Part shown: positions 53,401 to 64,000 of the stretch, piece by piece
Position numbering within the stretch: the stretch's first letter is position 1
How the letters are laid out: each line of letters begins with the position of its first letter
Notes under the pieces: model-generated
The model's input: the letters and a program-made list of their open reading frames with translations, nothing else
Database searches by the model: none
What the model was told of the DNA's origin: nothing
Source of the DNA: Ditylenchus dipsaci
Taxonomy: Eukaryota; Nematoda; Chromadorea; Rhabditida; Anguinidae
Assembly (NCBI GenBank): GCA_004194705.1
Contig: SADC01001360.1
Location: forward strand, 52,985-116,984
Reading direction: 5' to 3'
DNA length: 64,000 nt
Made by a program: the position numbers and the translations under genes

Positions 53401-54805
53401 AAAAGTGATGAGCTTGGTTATTTTATCATGATTAGTCGGTTGTTTAAGTGTTATAAACAACAATCAGTTGTTTATCATGCACCTGATGGTTTCAAACGCT
53501 AAAAGCCACTTTAGTTAAATCTTCGCGTACATTCGCAATCTCACGCAAATTTCAATTTTCGCACATATTTCAGCAACCCTAAGGTTTATTTTTGAATGTT
53601 ATTTGTAATTTTACAAACAATAACATGTTAAAACTCGAAAAATACCACGAGCTTCGCAAAAACCAATTTGTTAGATGATTAAATAATGTGTTTTTGTTTT
53701 TTTTTTGAGATTTCAAATTCATAAGTTGACATGACCATTAAATGATACTTACCCAACATGAGCCACAGCCACCTTGGTTAACCACTCTATGCAAAGACTC
53801 ACAGGTTGGCCATTTCTGCCTAGCGTCAAATTCGCGTGGAAGTGACATATTTTTAGAGAGGTCAAATATCTACAAATAAAGTTCTCAAACTACTAAAATG
53901 AGCTTCTGGTTCGTACCTTGTCTGTTCTTCTGTGTCCGCAAACATCTTAAATTATATTGCTTTATATTGCTGATAACATTTCGATAGTTTTAACTCCAAT
54001 TCTCCGCCTTTTATATACCGTATTTCTTCTAATAAAAGCCCATGGGCGCTTATTTTTCAAACCATCAAAAATCTGAAAATTTTGGAGTCGAACTCGAAAA
54101 TTTTGAGTGCTTAGCTGAAATCTAAAACGCGGAATCAGTAGAGCCCGTAGAAGTTAAGAAAACGCGAAAAACAGATCCGCAAAATTTTTGCTCTGGGCTG
54201 AGATATAGGTCCTCAAAGTTAGGGCGGGCGCTTATTAGAGTATGGGCGCTTATTAGAGGAAATACGGTAAAAATACGGTCAATATAATGCTTGCCTGACT
54301 TTTTGACCACTCATGAGTTTCAATGTTTTTTGTTAGAGCTTGCCTCATTGACTCTTGTCTACCATTTGAGGGTCACTAGCTCTGGATGCGAATTTGTTGT
54401 AAACAGCCTGAAAATATTTTTCATTACTTTTTACTCAAACCTAACTGTGAATGCTCACTTTCCATTTCGCCTTCGGATTGGAGTTTACGTCTGCGACTAG
54501 TTGCTGATGAAACTTTCTATCTAGGTGTGAGTGTGGTTCGTATCCTAGCTAAAACTGTTAGTTTGCAATAAAATTTAGAATAAAGTTTTTTTAACCTTAT
54601 TTATAGTGTTTTGTGTAGCAGAATTGGGGTGATTTCTAAAAGGCGAGGATTGATGAAGACTTTCAGTATCTTCCTCATTCAAGTCTGGATCGCTGGTCGC
54701 AGACCACCAAGTCTCAACAATTATACAGCACAATATAACTATAAGTAGAATCAGGCCAAATAAGAGCACCTTAAATATCAATGAATTCAACAATTTAAAT
54801 TTTGA
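50474..54805 (-). CDS. Cathepsin B-like cysteine protease with N-terminal signal-anchor, ten exons
   Basis: Exons: 54805-54596, 54548-54459, 54407-54353, 53945-53917, 53869-53753, 52477-52365, 52310-51982, 51934-51839, 50726-50590, 50538-50474 (TAG). All phases agree, apart from one missing base near 50656. Order: a hydrophobic stretch (VLLFGLILLIVILCCIIV); an acidic linker; a propeptide (KFHQQLVADVN); mature start REFDARQKWPTC; catalytic Cys in NQGGCGSCW; DLIECC; catalytic His in YGHCAKLIGW; catalytic Asn in NTWGSSWGE. The occluding-loop region (GCKPYEKSPSCGSPC) lacks the His-His pair that gives cathepsin B its carboxydipeptidase activity, and the usual C-terminal HCGIE is missing. An endopeptidase role in a lysosomal, gut or secretory membrane compartment is likely. 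Confidence 0.85.
51112..51462. mobile_element. hAT-like word-array element (TGCGATGCGATG words), perfect 8-bp duplication
   Basis: The ends are TAGTGCTGCG.. and ..CGCAGCACTA. The flanks are ATTTTAAG at 51104-51111 and 51463-51470. The inside is almost wholly TGCGATGCGATGTT words with AAAACTT and AAAATTTC spacers. It is in a cathepsin intron. Cys/Met/Arg-rich frames are repeat translations. Confidence 0.75.
52636..52788. mobile_element. pogo/Tigger-like MITE
   Basis: The ends are CAGTCAACCCTCGATTTAAC.. and ..GTTAAATCGAGGGTTGACTG with TA flanks. It lies in a cathepsin intron. Confidence 0.7.
52887..53297. mobile_element. Palindromic MITE with CAGGATGGGCCAA ends
   Basis: Arms of about 170 bp are near-perfect inverses (GATCATAACTTTTTTCTATG.. 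and inverse). The right end is CCACCCTG followed by TA. GTTGGTCCCCCCTGTG (53045) and ACAGGGGACCAAGGC (53127) sit symmetrically near the centre. It is flanked by short TTGACTGTA units. In a cathepsin intron. Confidence 0.65.
54018..54267. mobile_element. CCGTATT-family MITE
   Basis: The ends are CCGTATTTCTTCTAATAAAA.. and ..TTATTAGAGGAAATACGG with TA flanks. The family interior is present in minus orientation. It enlarges the third cathepsin intron. Confidence 0.7.
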
Positions 54806-55339
54806 CTAATCTTTGAAATTTGAACATTTTAGGTATTTTTTAGCCCAAATAAAATATTTAGATCTTAGACTACTTGACACAGTCAAAACTGGATATATGG
54901 CCACTCCAAAAAAATTGATTTCCAATGTTCGACACTTTTAGACCCGTTTTTAATATCCATTATAAATTCTGTTTGGACAGTCTGTTCTTGAAAATTACAA
55001 AGATTCCGATCGCTAAAAAAAGCAACAGATATCGAACAGTAAAGAGTTAAACAGGGTATACAGACGGCGTAGGGGCTATTGGTACTTTTGTGCCATTCTG
55101 CTTGAATTCGCACCGCTCGAATTTCATTTATTTTCGGCTGTTTAATGCATTCCTTAAAATGGTTTTTTAATTAGCCGCCGCGTTAGGTGCACGTTAGCTT
55201 AGCGCATGCTGGACGCCACTGAAAGACGTCTTACTTACGGCAAAATAAAAGAAGCGCGAATTCAAAAAATGGCACAAAAAGTACCGAATGCCTACTTGGT
55301 GTATAATTAATTTTGTGCAAAGGAAAATAATGGCGTTCA

Positions 55340-55550
55340 CCAGGGTGGTATCTTCAGCCGACTGAGCTCAAATTCAGCCATCAGCCGGCTGAGGCTGATG
55401 GCTGAGTTAAAATTTTAGGCCTGGCTGACGGCTGAGGCTAAGGAAATTTTTTGTAAGTCAACCGGCTGAGGAAAGTTTTGTATCAAATTCTTGGCCCTTT
55501 TTCTGGGTTTCCTGACGATTTTGAAGTGTTAAGTTAATAAAAGCCGTTCC
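55340..55550. mobile_element. Truncated second copy of the CAGCCGGCTGA element
   Basis: It starts CAGGGTGGTATCTTCAGCC. It shares CAGCCGGCTGAGGCTGATGG words and the downstream phrase GTATCAAATT.. CTGACGA.. GAAGTGTT.. AGTTAATA with 49909-50306. The right terminus is missing. Confidence 0.5.
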
Positions 55551-55681
55551 TTGAGTGTACACTATAGAGGTTCGACTGTAGGTCGAAACTTGTGTGAACT
55601 CGAAAACGAACTTTTTGGTGCCAATATAACAAGGTTTGACTGTAATAATATTTTTGGATTTTTTTCATAAACAACCCCCAC

Positions 55682-55901
55682 CTGAACCATTGATAAAGGA
55701 ACCCTTTTTGAGGTAGACGAAGACTTCTTCAACATTTTGCCGCCTGTAGCCTGCATTTGTCCACTACTTTGTGGCGCAGCAATACACGTTCTGTGGTAGC
55801 TGAAGCAGCACTTAGAATCGGAACCACACCTCCTTGTCCAGCATTACCAGGAGCTATAATCACTTCCGTGTCCGATACACACGAAGGAAAAGTGTTTAGA
55901 G
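55682..55901 (-). CDS. Possible upstream exon, Ala/Ser/Gly-rich
   Basis: It begins after an acceptor (GATTTTCAG) and ends at a donor (GTTCAG|GTGGGG) in phase 0, the phase needed to join the first cathepsin exon at 54805. One frame gives APGNAGQGGVVPILSAASAT. After a presumed one-base shift another gives GGKMLKKSSSTSKRVPLSMV. A basic stretch just before the hydrophobic segment would suit the cytosolic tail of a type II membrane protein. It could also belong to a separate gene. No known domain. Confidence 0.3.
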
Positions 55902-56227
55902 CTGAAAATCGGGTTGATAAACAGGCATTACGTGTTGCATGTTTAGGCAATATAATAAAGGTAATTGCTTACAAGCTGTCTCTGGCTCTTGCTCCCACAT
56001 TTTCAGCTCTTTTGCTTATAGGAATAACAAAAGCAAAATCAATATAATGGTTTAGTAAAGGTTTAAAGCAGCAGTAATAAGTGTTTAGCTAATAATGCCA
56101 TATTCACACCTGTAAACGGAAGAATAATAAAATATTTCATTACCCTTAAGCTGCAATTAATGAAAAAGTTGTGGAATTAATAAATTTTCAAAATAATTTT
56201 TTTTTATATAAACAATGGCGGTAGAGT

Positions 56228-56605
56228 GGCCCCAGTTAAGGTGGCCCCTGAAAAAAAAACTACCTTAGTCCCCTGTTGACTTTTTTGAATTTTTTTTCCC
56301 AAAAAGTCTTAAACGTGTTTATTACACTTTTTAATCATAATTTTTAATTTTGGGGTAAATTTTTTGGTCAAAAAATTTTTCGAATTTTTTTTTAAGTTTT
56401 CTTCTTTGCCACATTTCTCAAAATCTTCTGCAGATTGTGTACTCGGCCAAGGGTTGGCCACTTAACGGCCAAGATTAACATACTCCACATTTCAAAGGTG
56501 GGGGGATTGGGTGAAGAAGGAACAGCGGGACCGAGGCAAAATTTAAAAAAATCAAAAAAGATCAACAGAGGGGATTGAGGCAGTTTTTTTTGGGGCCACC
56601 CCAAC
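56228..56605. repeat. Foldback with recurrent TTAGTCCCC word
   Basis: AAGGTGGCCCC.. CCTTAGTCCCCTGTTGAC at 56239-56286 is matched by the inverse CAACAGAGGGGATTGAGGCA.. GGGGCCACC at 56567-56600. A poly-A/T-rich centre lies between. This is a diverged copy of the GCCTTGGTCCCC word. Confidence 0.5.
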
Positions 56606-56735
56606 ACATATAGAGCCAAACGTTTCATGGTATTTTTCATCAGTTTGATTCTAAGCTGTAACTTTAGGCTAAGGAAATAAAAACTTTTTGGCTTCAATCT
56701 TCTGATGCCAAAATTACGGGCAAGTTTTCAAAGTA

Positions 56736-56968
56736 CAGGGTGAGTCACAAAAAACTGGTGCAATTTTAATTTTTTTTGCTTCAGTTATATTTTCGATCTT
56801 TTATTTACGAACGGCGCATAACCATATATATACCAAAGTGTAGACAAGACTCTTAGCTACATTTTAGTATGAAAAAAAGTGAAGCGCACTTTGTAAAATA
56901 TAGATAAACAACACAATTGCGCAAAAACCAAAATTTTAAAATCACACCAGTTTTTGTGACTCACACTG
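56736..56968. mobile_element. mariner-like MITE
   Basis: The ends are CAGGGTGAGTCACAAAAAAC.. and ..GTTTTTGTGACTCACACTG with TA flanks; 233 bp; no ORF. Confidence 0.65.
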
Positions 56969-57983
56969 TATAACTCTTTTGCATCTAATTTTTTGCACCT
57001 CTGAAAATATTTCCTTGGCTCTTTGAACATGAAATAAAGCTTGGATTAAAATCAGTATTTTGAGCTTTATTAAACTGAAAAAACGTCTACACAATTTACA
57101 CAATTTCAGCATGATAAGGCTTTTTATACACAAAATTAACCCCTAATTTCATATTCGAAAAAAACTAGCGCTGGTCATCAATAAAATTCTCGAGATATTC
57201 ACCGTTTTTTTCTTGGGCAAAATTTAGATTTTGCCCGGTATATTAGGAATCGGGCAAAATCTTTTTTTGTATTTTACGACAAATTCTACAGTTATTAACG
57301 TAAAGTTATCGAAGCACAGCTATCATCCTAGTCAGTTTTCTCCGTGGATAGCTGTTCGTTAAAATAGCGAGTATAATAAACGAAAAACTTCCACAGTTAT
57401 CGACGTACAGTAAGTAATTAACAAATAATATTATCGCCAATTTGGACCGCGAAAAAAGATTTTGGCCGAGAAATTTCTCAAAAAAATTTGCCCGTGCAAT
57501 AACCCAACACCAGAAAAGACTTGTTGTAGTTCCAGTTTATTTATTAAATACTGACTATTCCTATAGGCTAAACTAGTCGACAGAATGTGTCAGTCATGAG
57601 TGGATTAAACTGGCCAAATACTGGTTAGAGCACAGCAAAGAATTAAGCCTAGGAGCAAAACAGATGGGCAACTGGTGCTTGGTCAAATACACTTTATATC
57701 TCTCTTTATTACAACTTTAAGCCGACAAACTTTAAAAGTAAGGTGGCTTAGGTGACTTTTATGGCTACTTTTTCACATCCACCACTACTTCACTTCATAT
57801 TTTTTTCATATATTCTGTTCTCTTATCTCAGACGTTTTTCGCACTGTTTATAGCTGAGATTTTTCTCTATCGATTGAGTGGTCAAACAGTAGTTGTTTGG
57901 CTGGGGAGAGGGGGATAACGGTCACCTCAAAACTGCTTTTATAAATAATCTTTTTCTTGTTTTAGATGTTTTAGCTTGTTTTA
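56969..57983. other. Gene-poor stretch
   Basis: No exon is recognised. AATTCTACAGTTAT.. near 57280 resembles phrases at about 24030-24075 and 26195-26235, indicating another diffuse repeat. Confidence 0.35.
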
Positions 57984-58262
57984 CCGTATATTCTTCATTA
58001 ATCACCCACTCTCTAATAAACCCCACTTTCTGATAATCCCCCACCTCACGGACCTCATATCTGAGTCTAGAGCAAACATTTCACAAATCTGTTCTCTGCG
58101 TTTTCTTAATTAGCACGAGCTCTCCTGATTCCATTTTTCAGACCTTGGTCGAATGCCCGAAAATTTCAAAATCGACCTCAAATTTTTTCGATTTTTTTGG
58201 GGGTTGAAAAATAATCCCGTGTGGGATTCTGATTACCATTGGGATTAATAGAGAATATACGC
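57984..58262. mobile_element. CCGTATT-family MITE
   Basis: The ends are CCGTATATTCTTCATTAATC.. and ..TTAATAGAGAATATACGC with TA flanks. The family interior is present. Confidence 0.65.
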
Positions 58263-58394
58263 TATTTATTATTTGAATATTTATGTACAGCTACTGGAAC
58301 AGCTATTATGTAGTCTTGTGCCGACTACTTATTAGTAGTAAATAACAGACCACTAAGGGCCCACCAACTACCGCCCTTCTTCTCCCCCCCCCCA

Positions 58395-58650
58395 TCTGTA
58401 GCGCAGCTCGAAAGCTACAAGACGTATTTCACAGAAAAATTTCAAAAAATCTGAGTGTTGAGATATGGATTTAAAAAAAATCAATTTCTTTAAAAAATGA
58501 CCAATATCCGAAAAAAAAGTAGGAGAAACTTGGATTTTAGTTATTTTTTAAAGAAATTGATTTTTTCAAAAAAGCCATATCTCAACAATCAGAATTTTAA
58601 AAACTTTTCTGTGAATATACGTCTTATAGCTTTCGAACTGCGCTACAAGA
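58395..58650. repeat. Foldback repeat
   Basis: TCTGTAGCGCAGCTCGAAAGC and its inverse flank arms containing TTGAGATATGG and CCATATCTCAA around a centre near 58520. No ORF. Confidence 0.55.
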
Positions 58651-61505
58651 TAGAACTAAGCTGTTGTTAAAATTATTTACGCGATGCCTATTAACAACCT
58701 TCGAAAGCTTTGGGGTCAACATTGACCCCAGACGTAAAAGATGCTAATATTTTTTCCCGCAGTCCTAAGGTTAAAAATAATTTTTGAGAAAATCACACCA
58801 ACTCCACTCTTTTTAGCCAGTTTTCTACCTCGGTGTTTTCAGTGCAGTTTTACCTCACATTTAGTTCTATTTCTCAAAAATTATTTTTAATCAGGGTGTT
58901 GACCATTCATCGATAGATAGAGGAAAATCTCCGCTACAAGATGCTGTAAAATCATCTGAGGTACGAAAACAGAATATTGGAAAAAGAGGTATGTGAACAT
59001 TTTTTTTGAAGCTGAAAAAAAATTTCCACGGTGGTTTAATAGAGAAAATACCGTATAAAATAAATTCACGATTAATGAGGGTGCAAATCTTACTCAAAAA
59101 ATGGTGGTTTTTTTCTGAGTCGGGAAAATTTTCTTTTAAATTTTTGACTGAATTTTTTTTCAAAAGTCATACAAAAAGTTTGAATAAAGAGTTATTATCT
59201 GTAAAATCTTATTTACACTTTTTGCTAGCCATCAATGAGCGAAAAAAAAGAACACTTCACAAATACATGTTCAGCTAATTACTTTTAGTAGCTTGCTTGT
59301 TCAAACAATTCTTACTAGTCAAGTAATGGCAAAAGTGCTGAAATTAACAAAGCTGTGCAAGTAAATAGAAAAAGAGTTGAACAGATCCACCGTTCTGCTT
59401 TTTTTACTGCTAATTTGAGATGTCGAAAACCAAATACTCAATCTAGTAGCGAAATTCAACCTGTGTAGAAAAAATTTTAATTCAGATTTATTTCGTTCAT
59501 ACATAAAAAAAGTTGAAAATAGGTCAAAAAATTGATACTACAATCGAATATTTTGCTACTACAGGGTGCATGGGCGTACCCAGACTTATCTGACGATGAG
59601 GGGGAGGGGGGGGGGGCTAAATAAGCTAAAAATTGACAGGAAGGGGAAAGCAAAAAGGTAAAAAGGCTAAACAAGGCTTAAAGACTAAATAAAAGCTAGA
59701 AAATTCTGACAGGGAGACGGGGGGGGGCTATAACCCGGCTAGCACTCTTTTTGGCTTAGTCTTCCTGTGGTTATGGTCTTGCCCATCCATCTAGAAAACA
59801 TGCACACACATAACAAAACCACAGAGTAGATCAAGCGAAAATCGAGTTTCTGACATTATATAATAAAAATATAAGGAGGGTCGTTTTTGGCATGACCACC
59901 GTTTGAAAGTAGTGTGTGAAAATATATCATACTATTGAAAAAACAGTATCAGAGTGTCCATACAAAAATTTCATGAAATAATAGGGAACTAACAAAATAT
60001 TAGGCTTTAAAAACGGGTCATCATCCTTAGCACTTTAGCCATTGGCAAGCAGCTCTCAGAGCTTGTTTTTTGGTTCTTTTTCTTCAAATTCGCTAGTCAG
60101 CCGGTTGCATTTGCTCTCTCGAGGGAATGAGCAGGCATGCCTAATGAAAATAAGCGAAAGTGGCCATGCCCTCCTTTCTCTAGGCAAATAAACAGGCATA
60201 GCAGATAAATGCATACTAGCCTCTGGCAAGACAAAAGAGAAAAATGACGGCTCGAGAGAAACAAATAGCCATGTAGGTAGAGACAACGCAAATAAATTTC
60301 TAGTTACAAGAAAGCCGGCTTAAAAAGAGTGTTCGCGACTGAATTTGCAGGAAGGATTCGCTTTTTTCTGCTTCCTTATTATGAGTTGAGTGTTAGAGTA
60401 GATGTTTGCCTTGAAGGTGTTCTAAGAAAAAGCAAGAGTTTGTTAGGTATGCAAAAAAACAGTGAATAATTTAAAAGTTGAGGGTGGAATAGGATATAGC
60501 CTTGTTTAAAATAGTTGAAGTGAAACTTTTTTGGGGCTTGCCATAAATGAATTTCATTTTTAGCCACAATCAACTTTAAGATTCACTGACTTGAAAGCCT
60601 TGAAATAGTCGCCCCTACCTATTGAAAGTTGACAATTTTTTTTATATTTTTTATGTTTGAACAAATTACACACACTTAGCTAAATCTCTATAAACCGGCA
60701 CTGTGAGAAAGCTTTCTGGTTTGGTTTATCTACAAAGAAATTCAACAGTATTTACACCAAATAAACTGGCATTTTCAAAAAAGTAGCTCCTTGAGCTTAT
60801 TCCCACGGGTACCGGTTTATAGTCGACTGAAGTAAAAATTTGAAAAGGGCACTAGTGTCATAAACCCTCACCTCCACAGGCGTGCCAATGCGGGGGGGGG
60901 GAAGAGGGCGGTCTAGCGGGGCTATAGACTCCACCTTCATGATTTTTAGCCTGTTGACTCTTACTGTCAAAAAATCCTGCTTACGCCTATGCTCAATAAT
61001 TTAGGCTCACATCCGTAGGGTTTAAGCTTAGGGCCTGGCCAGTACTAATATCAATTTTTAAACAAAAATTCGAAAAGGGCGGTTTAAGGTATTCCTGAAA
61101 AATGATGGAGGGGGGTAGGTGTTGTACATGACACGAGCTTCTGAAAACGAGCAATTTCTCTTTTTACTGTTGTGGGTCTAAACTGCGCAACTTTTCAAAA
61201 AACCTCTGCTCAAAATCCCTGCATTCTGGTTACGAAAAAAGAAGTATTGCAAAAAGTCTCCCACACATGATCTAATTATTAATCATTATTGAAAAAACCT
61301 AAAATATTATGTGAAAAAAATTTCGAACAAAATCGGGAATTTTTTGGGGGACTATGTAAAAGCAAGACTTTATTTGAACGGCCTGTAAGTAATGTGCTAC
61401 ACAACAACAGTTGTGTTTTTTCAAACACAGTCGACTCCCTCTATAACGTACCCCATCTATAACGAACGATTTTTTTTCGGTTTGGTTGAATTATTTAGGG
61501 CAAAT
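58651..61505. other. Gene-poor stretch
   Basis: No exon is convincing. A short inverted pair (TTAAAAATAATTTTTGAGAA and its inverse) is at 58773-58892, a degenerate CCGTATT end near 59030-59056, G-runs near 59600-59725 and 60893, and a pogo-like end (CAGTCGACTCCCTCTATAAC) at 61428. ORFs at 60056-60291 and elsewhere have no recognisable features. Confidence 0.35.
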
Positions 61506-64000
61506 CACCCTTATAGAAAAAAAACTCCTTTTTCGTAAAAGCTAATTGATCTCGGTGTTCCGGGCACTTTTTTGGAAAAATTTGCACATTGTCTTGAGCA
61601 ACTTTTCACGGGGAGTATGTAAAAAATTTTTTAGCTCAACTTTTTTTTTTTCAATTTTTCAGGGCAAAAAAAATTTTTTTTCTTTCGATTTTTTGAGGGT
61701 GTTCCGAAATTTTTACGGAGCTGGACTAAGCAAAAGGGCACATCTCCAGAATGTCAGCTTTGAAATAAAAAAAAGCTTGGGTCGAAATGATAAGCGGAAA
61801 TTAAAAATGCCAATGTGACAAGATTGCTACTCAGGAAAAAAAAACTCAAAATTTTGAATTCGCGCCAAAAACTGAAATTCGTTTTTTTGGCGCAAAAGGG
61901 ACGTGTTAAAGGCTGTTTCAGGCCAAATTTTCATGCTGAATACAGAAAAATAAAATATTAAAAAAAAAGCTGAAAAAAATAAAAATAAAATTTTTCCACA
62001 AAATCAGCTTGGTCCCCCTATGATTTTTGGAAGAAAAATTCCAAAATAGGCCAAAACAGGGTTTCCATTCAAGAAAGTGGTCTTGCACATTTTTCAAACT
62101 GGCCTTTAGAATCCCATTTTACATGAGGAATGTTCAGGTCGTTTTGGCTAAAAACGTGACTTTTTAGGTCTTACCACGAAAGTCATTTTTGGCCCTTCTT
62201 TGTCCACCTGCTATTACCTATACAGAATAAAACCCGTTTTTTTTCGTAAATGTCTTTGTTCGGTATGTTCCGGGCACTTTTTTCCAAAAATTTTTGCACA
62301 TGTCTCGAGCAACTTTTCACGGGAGATGGAAAAATTTTTTTTAGCTCAACTTTTTTTTTCCAAATTTTTCAGAGCAAAAAAAATTTTTTTCTTTCGATTT
62401 TTTGGGGGTGTTCCGAAAATTTTTCGAAGCTGGGCTGAGCAAAAGGGCACATCTACAGAATGTCAGCTTTCAAACAAAAAAAATTTGGGTCCGAATGATG
62501 AGCGGAAATTAAAAATGCCAATGTGACAAGATTGCTACTCAGGGAAAAAACTCAAAATTTTGAAATTCGCGCCAAACCTGAAATTTCGTTTTGGCGCAAA
62601 AGACGTGTTAAAGGCTGTTTCAGGCAAATTTCATGCTGATACAGAAAAAATAAAATATTAAAAAAAAAAGCTGAAAAAAAATAAAAATAAAAATTTTTCC
62701 ACAAAATCAGCTTGGTCCCCTATGATTTTGGAAGAAATTCCAAAATAGGCCCAAAACAGGGTTTCCATTCAAGAAGTGGTCTTGCACATTTTTCAAACTG
62801 GCCTTAGAATCCCATTTTACATGAGGAATGTTCAGGTCGTTTTGGCTAAAAACGTGACTTTTTTAGGTCTTACCACGAAAGTCATTTTTGGCCCTCTTTG
62901 TCCACCTGCTATCACCCTTATAGAAAAAAACTCCTTTTTCGTAAAAGCTAATTGATCTCCGTGTTCCGGGCACTTTTTTGGAAATTTTTGCACATTGTCT
63001 TGAGCAACTTTTCACGGGGAATATGTAAAAATTTTTTTAGCTCAACTTTTTTTTTTCAATTTTTCAGGGCAAAAAAATTTTTTTCTTTCGATTTTTTGAG
63101 GGTGTTCCGAATTTTTACGAGCTGGACTAAGCAAAAGGGCACATCTCCAGATGTCAGCTTTGAAATAAAAAAAAGCTTGGGTCGAAATGATAAGCGGAAA
63201 TTTAAAAATGCCAATGTGACAAGATTGCTACTCAGGAAAAAACTCAAATTTGAATTCGCGCCAAACTGAAATTCTTTTTGCGCAAAAGGGACGTGTTAAG
63301 GCTGTTTCAGGCCAAATTTTCATGCTGAATACAGAAAAAATAAAAATTATAAAAAAAAGCTGAAAAAATAAAAATAAAATTTTTCCACAAAATCAGCTTG
63401 GTCCCCCTATGATTTTGGAAGAAATTCCAAAATAGGCCAAAACAGGGTTCCATTCAAGAAGTGGTCTTGCATTTTTCAAACTGGCCTTAGAACCCATTTT
63501 ACATGAGGAATGTTCAGGTCGTTTTGGCTAAAAACGTGACTTTTTAGGTCTTACCACGAAAGTCATTTTTGGCCCTTCTTTTGTCACCTGCTATCACCCT
63601 TATAGAAAAAAAACTCCTTTTTCGTAAAAGCTAATTGATCTCGGTGTTCCGGGCACTTTTTTTGGAAAAATTTTTTGCACATGTCTTGAGCAACTTTTTC
63701 ACGGGGAGTATGTACAAAATTTTTTTTAGCTCAACTTTTTTTTTTTTCAATTTTTTCAGGGAAAAAAAATTTTTTTCTTTCGATTTTTGAGGGTGTTCCG
63801 AAATTTTTACGGAGCTGGACTAAGCAAAAGGGCACATCTCCAGAATGTCAGCTTTGAAATAAAAAAAAGCTGGGTCGAAATGATAAGCGGAACATTAAAA
63901 ATGCCAATGTGACAAGATTGCTACTCAGGAAAAAAACTCAAAATTTTGAATTCGCGCCAAAACTGAAATTCGTTTTTGGCGCAAAAGGACGTGTTAAAGG
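61506..64000 (+). repeat. Tandem array, unit about 700 bp, running off the window
   Basis: Units start at about 61506, 62215, 62913 and 63595 (spacings about 709, 698 and 682), 3.6 copies in view. Each contains CACCCTTATAGAAAAA (diverged in unit 2), GTTCCGGGCACTTTTTT, AAAAGGGCACATCT, CTTGGTCCCC and GTCTTACCACGAAAGTC. Copies differ mainly in homopolymer length. The 60-108-codon frames in each unit change length with those runs and are not credible genes. Confidence 0.8.

Noticed and set aside
55729..56047. 96-codon plus-strand frame opposite the possible cathepsin upstream exon
   Set aside because: The minus strand has matching splice sites and compatible phase; the plus-strand frame is its shadow.
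61546..63269. Frames of 60-108 codons repeated about every 700 bp
   Set aside because: Their lengths change with homopolymer runs from unit to unit and the composition is Phe/Lys-rich low complexity, so they are not credible coding sequence.
1..64000. Prokaryotic origin or bacterial operon reading
   Set aside because: All convincing genes need spliceosomal introns, and the repeats are of animal transposon types.

Overview
This is a eukaryotic, AT-rich, transposon-saturated window, most probably from a nematode. Three things point there. A complete seven-transmembrane chemoreceptor of the nematode serpentine type can be assembled on the minus strand (48211-39880). Many introns are only 47-55 nt long, with short T-runs directly before the acceptor AG. 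Degenerate GCCTAA words, the complement of the TTAGGC telomere repeat, lie near 14126-14175. No species can be named from the sequence.

Host genes are few, and their short exons are scattered among repeats. From left to right: a partial unidentified gene (minus, 4356-3984); a small Ser/Thr-rich gene with three phase-compatible exons (plus, 6767-8369); a possible terminal exon (minus, 9699-9573); an F-box-like gene (minus, 15688-14996); a weak single-pass membrane ORF (plus, 18936-19487); an erythromycin-esterase-family gene (minus, five exons, 35775-22695); the chemoreceptor (minus, four exons); and a cathepsin B-like protease (minus, ten exons, 54805-50474). The protease has an internal hydrophobic signal-anchor near its N-terminus and perhaps one more upstream exon at 55901-55682. 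The last three genes contain inserted elements in their introns.

The rest is mobile DNA. An LTR retrotransposon (26467-34314, 4-bp TAAT duplication, LTRs of about 987 bp) sits in an esterase intron. It carries gag-like pieces with a CCHC knuckle but no recognisable pol, and is packed with the word CCAG followed by CG, TG or AG. A PIF/Harbinger remnant (MADF/BESS-like protein plus a core-deleted transposase, 41701-43404) lies in a chemoreceptor intron. Around these are families of foldback MITEs: pogo/Tigger-like (CAGTCGA.., TA target), a CCGTATT.. family (TA target), mariner-like (CAGGGTG.., TA target), one TTA-target element, and many hAT-like elements with 8-bp duplications. Several hAT-like elements are built almost entirely from iterations of one short word, a different word in each. 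A tandem array with a unit near 700 bp fills 61506 to the window end.

Two patterns cross family boundaries. A conserved word around GCCTTGGTCCCC recurs in the arms of otherwise unrelated palindromes and in each 700-bp tandem unit. A common hairpin core of about 280 bp sits at the centre of several palindromes with different arms. Conserved exons repeatedly carry single-base frame breaks while splice sites and intron phases stay intact, and the two LTRs differ largely by one-base indels. Residual sequencing indels are therefore more likely than wholesale pseudogenisation, and gene models here must tolerate frameshifts.
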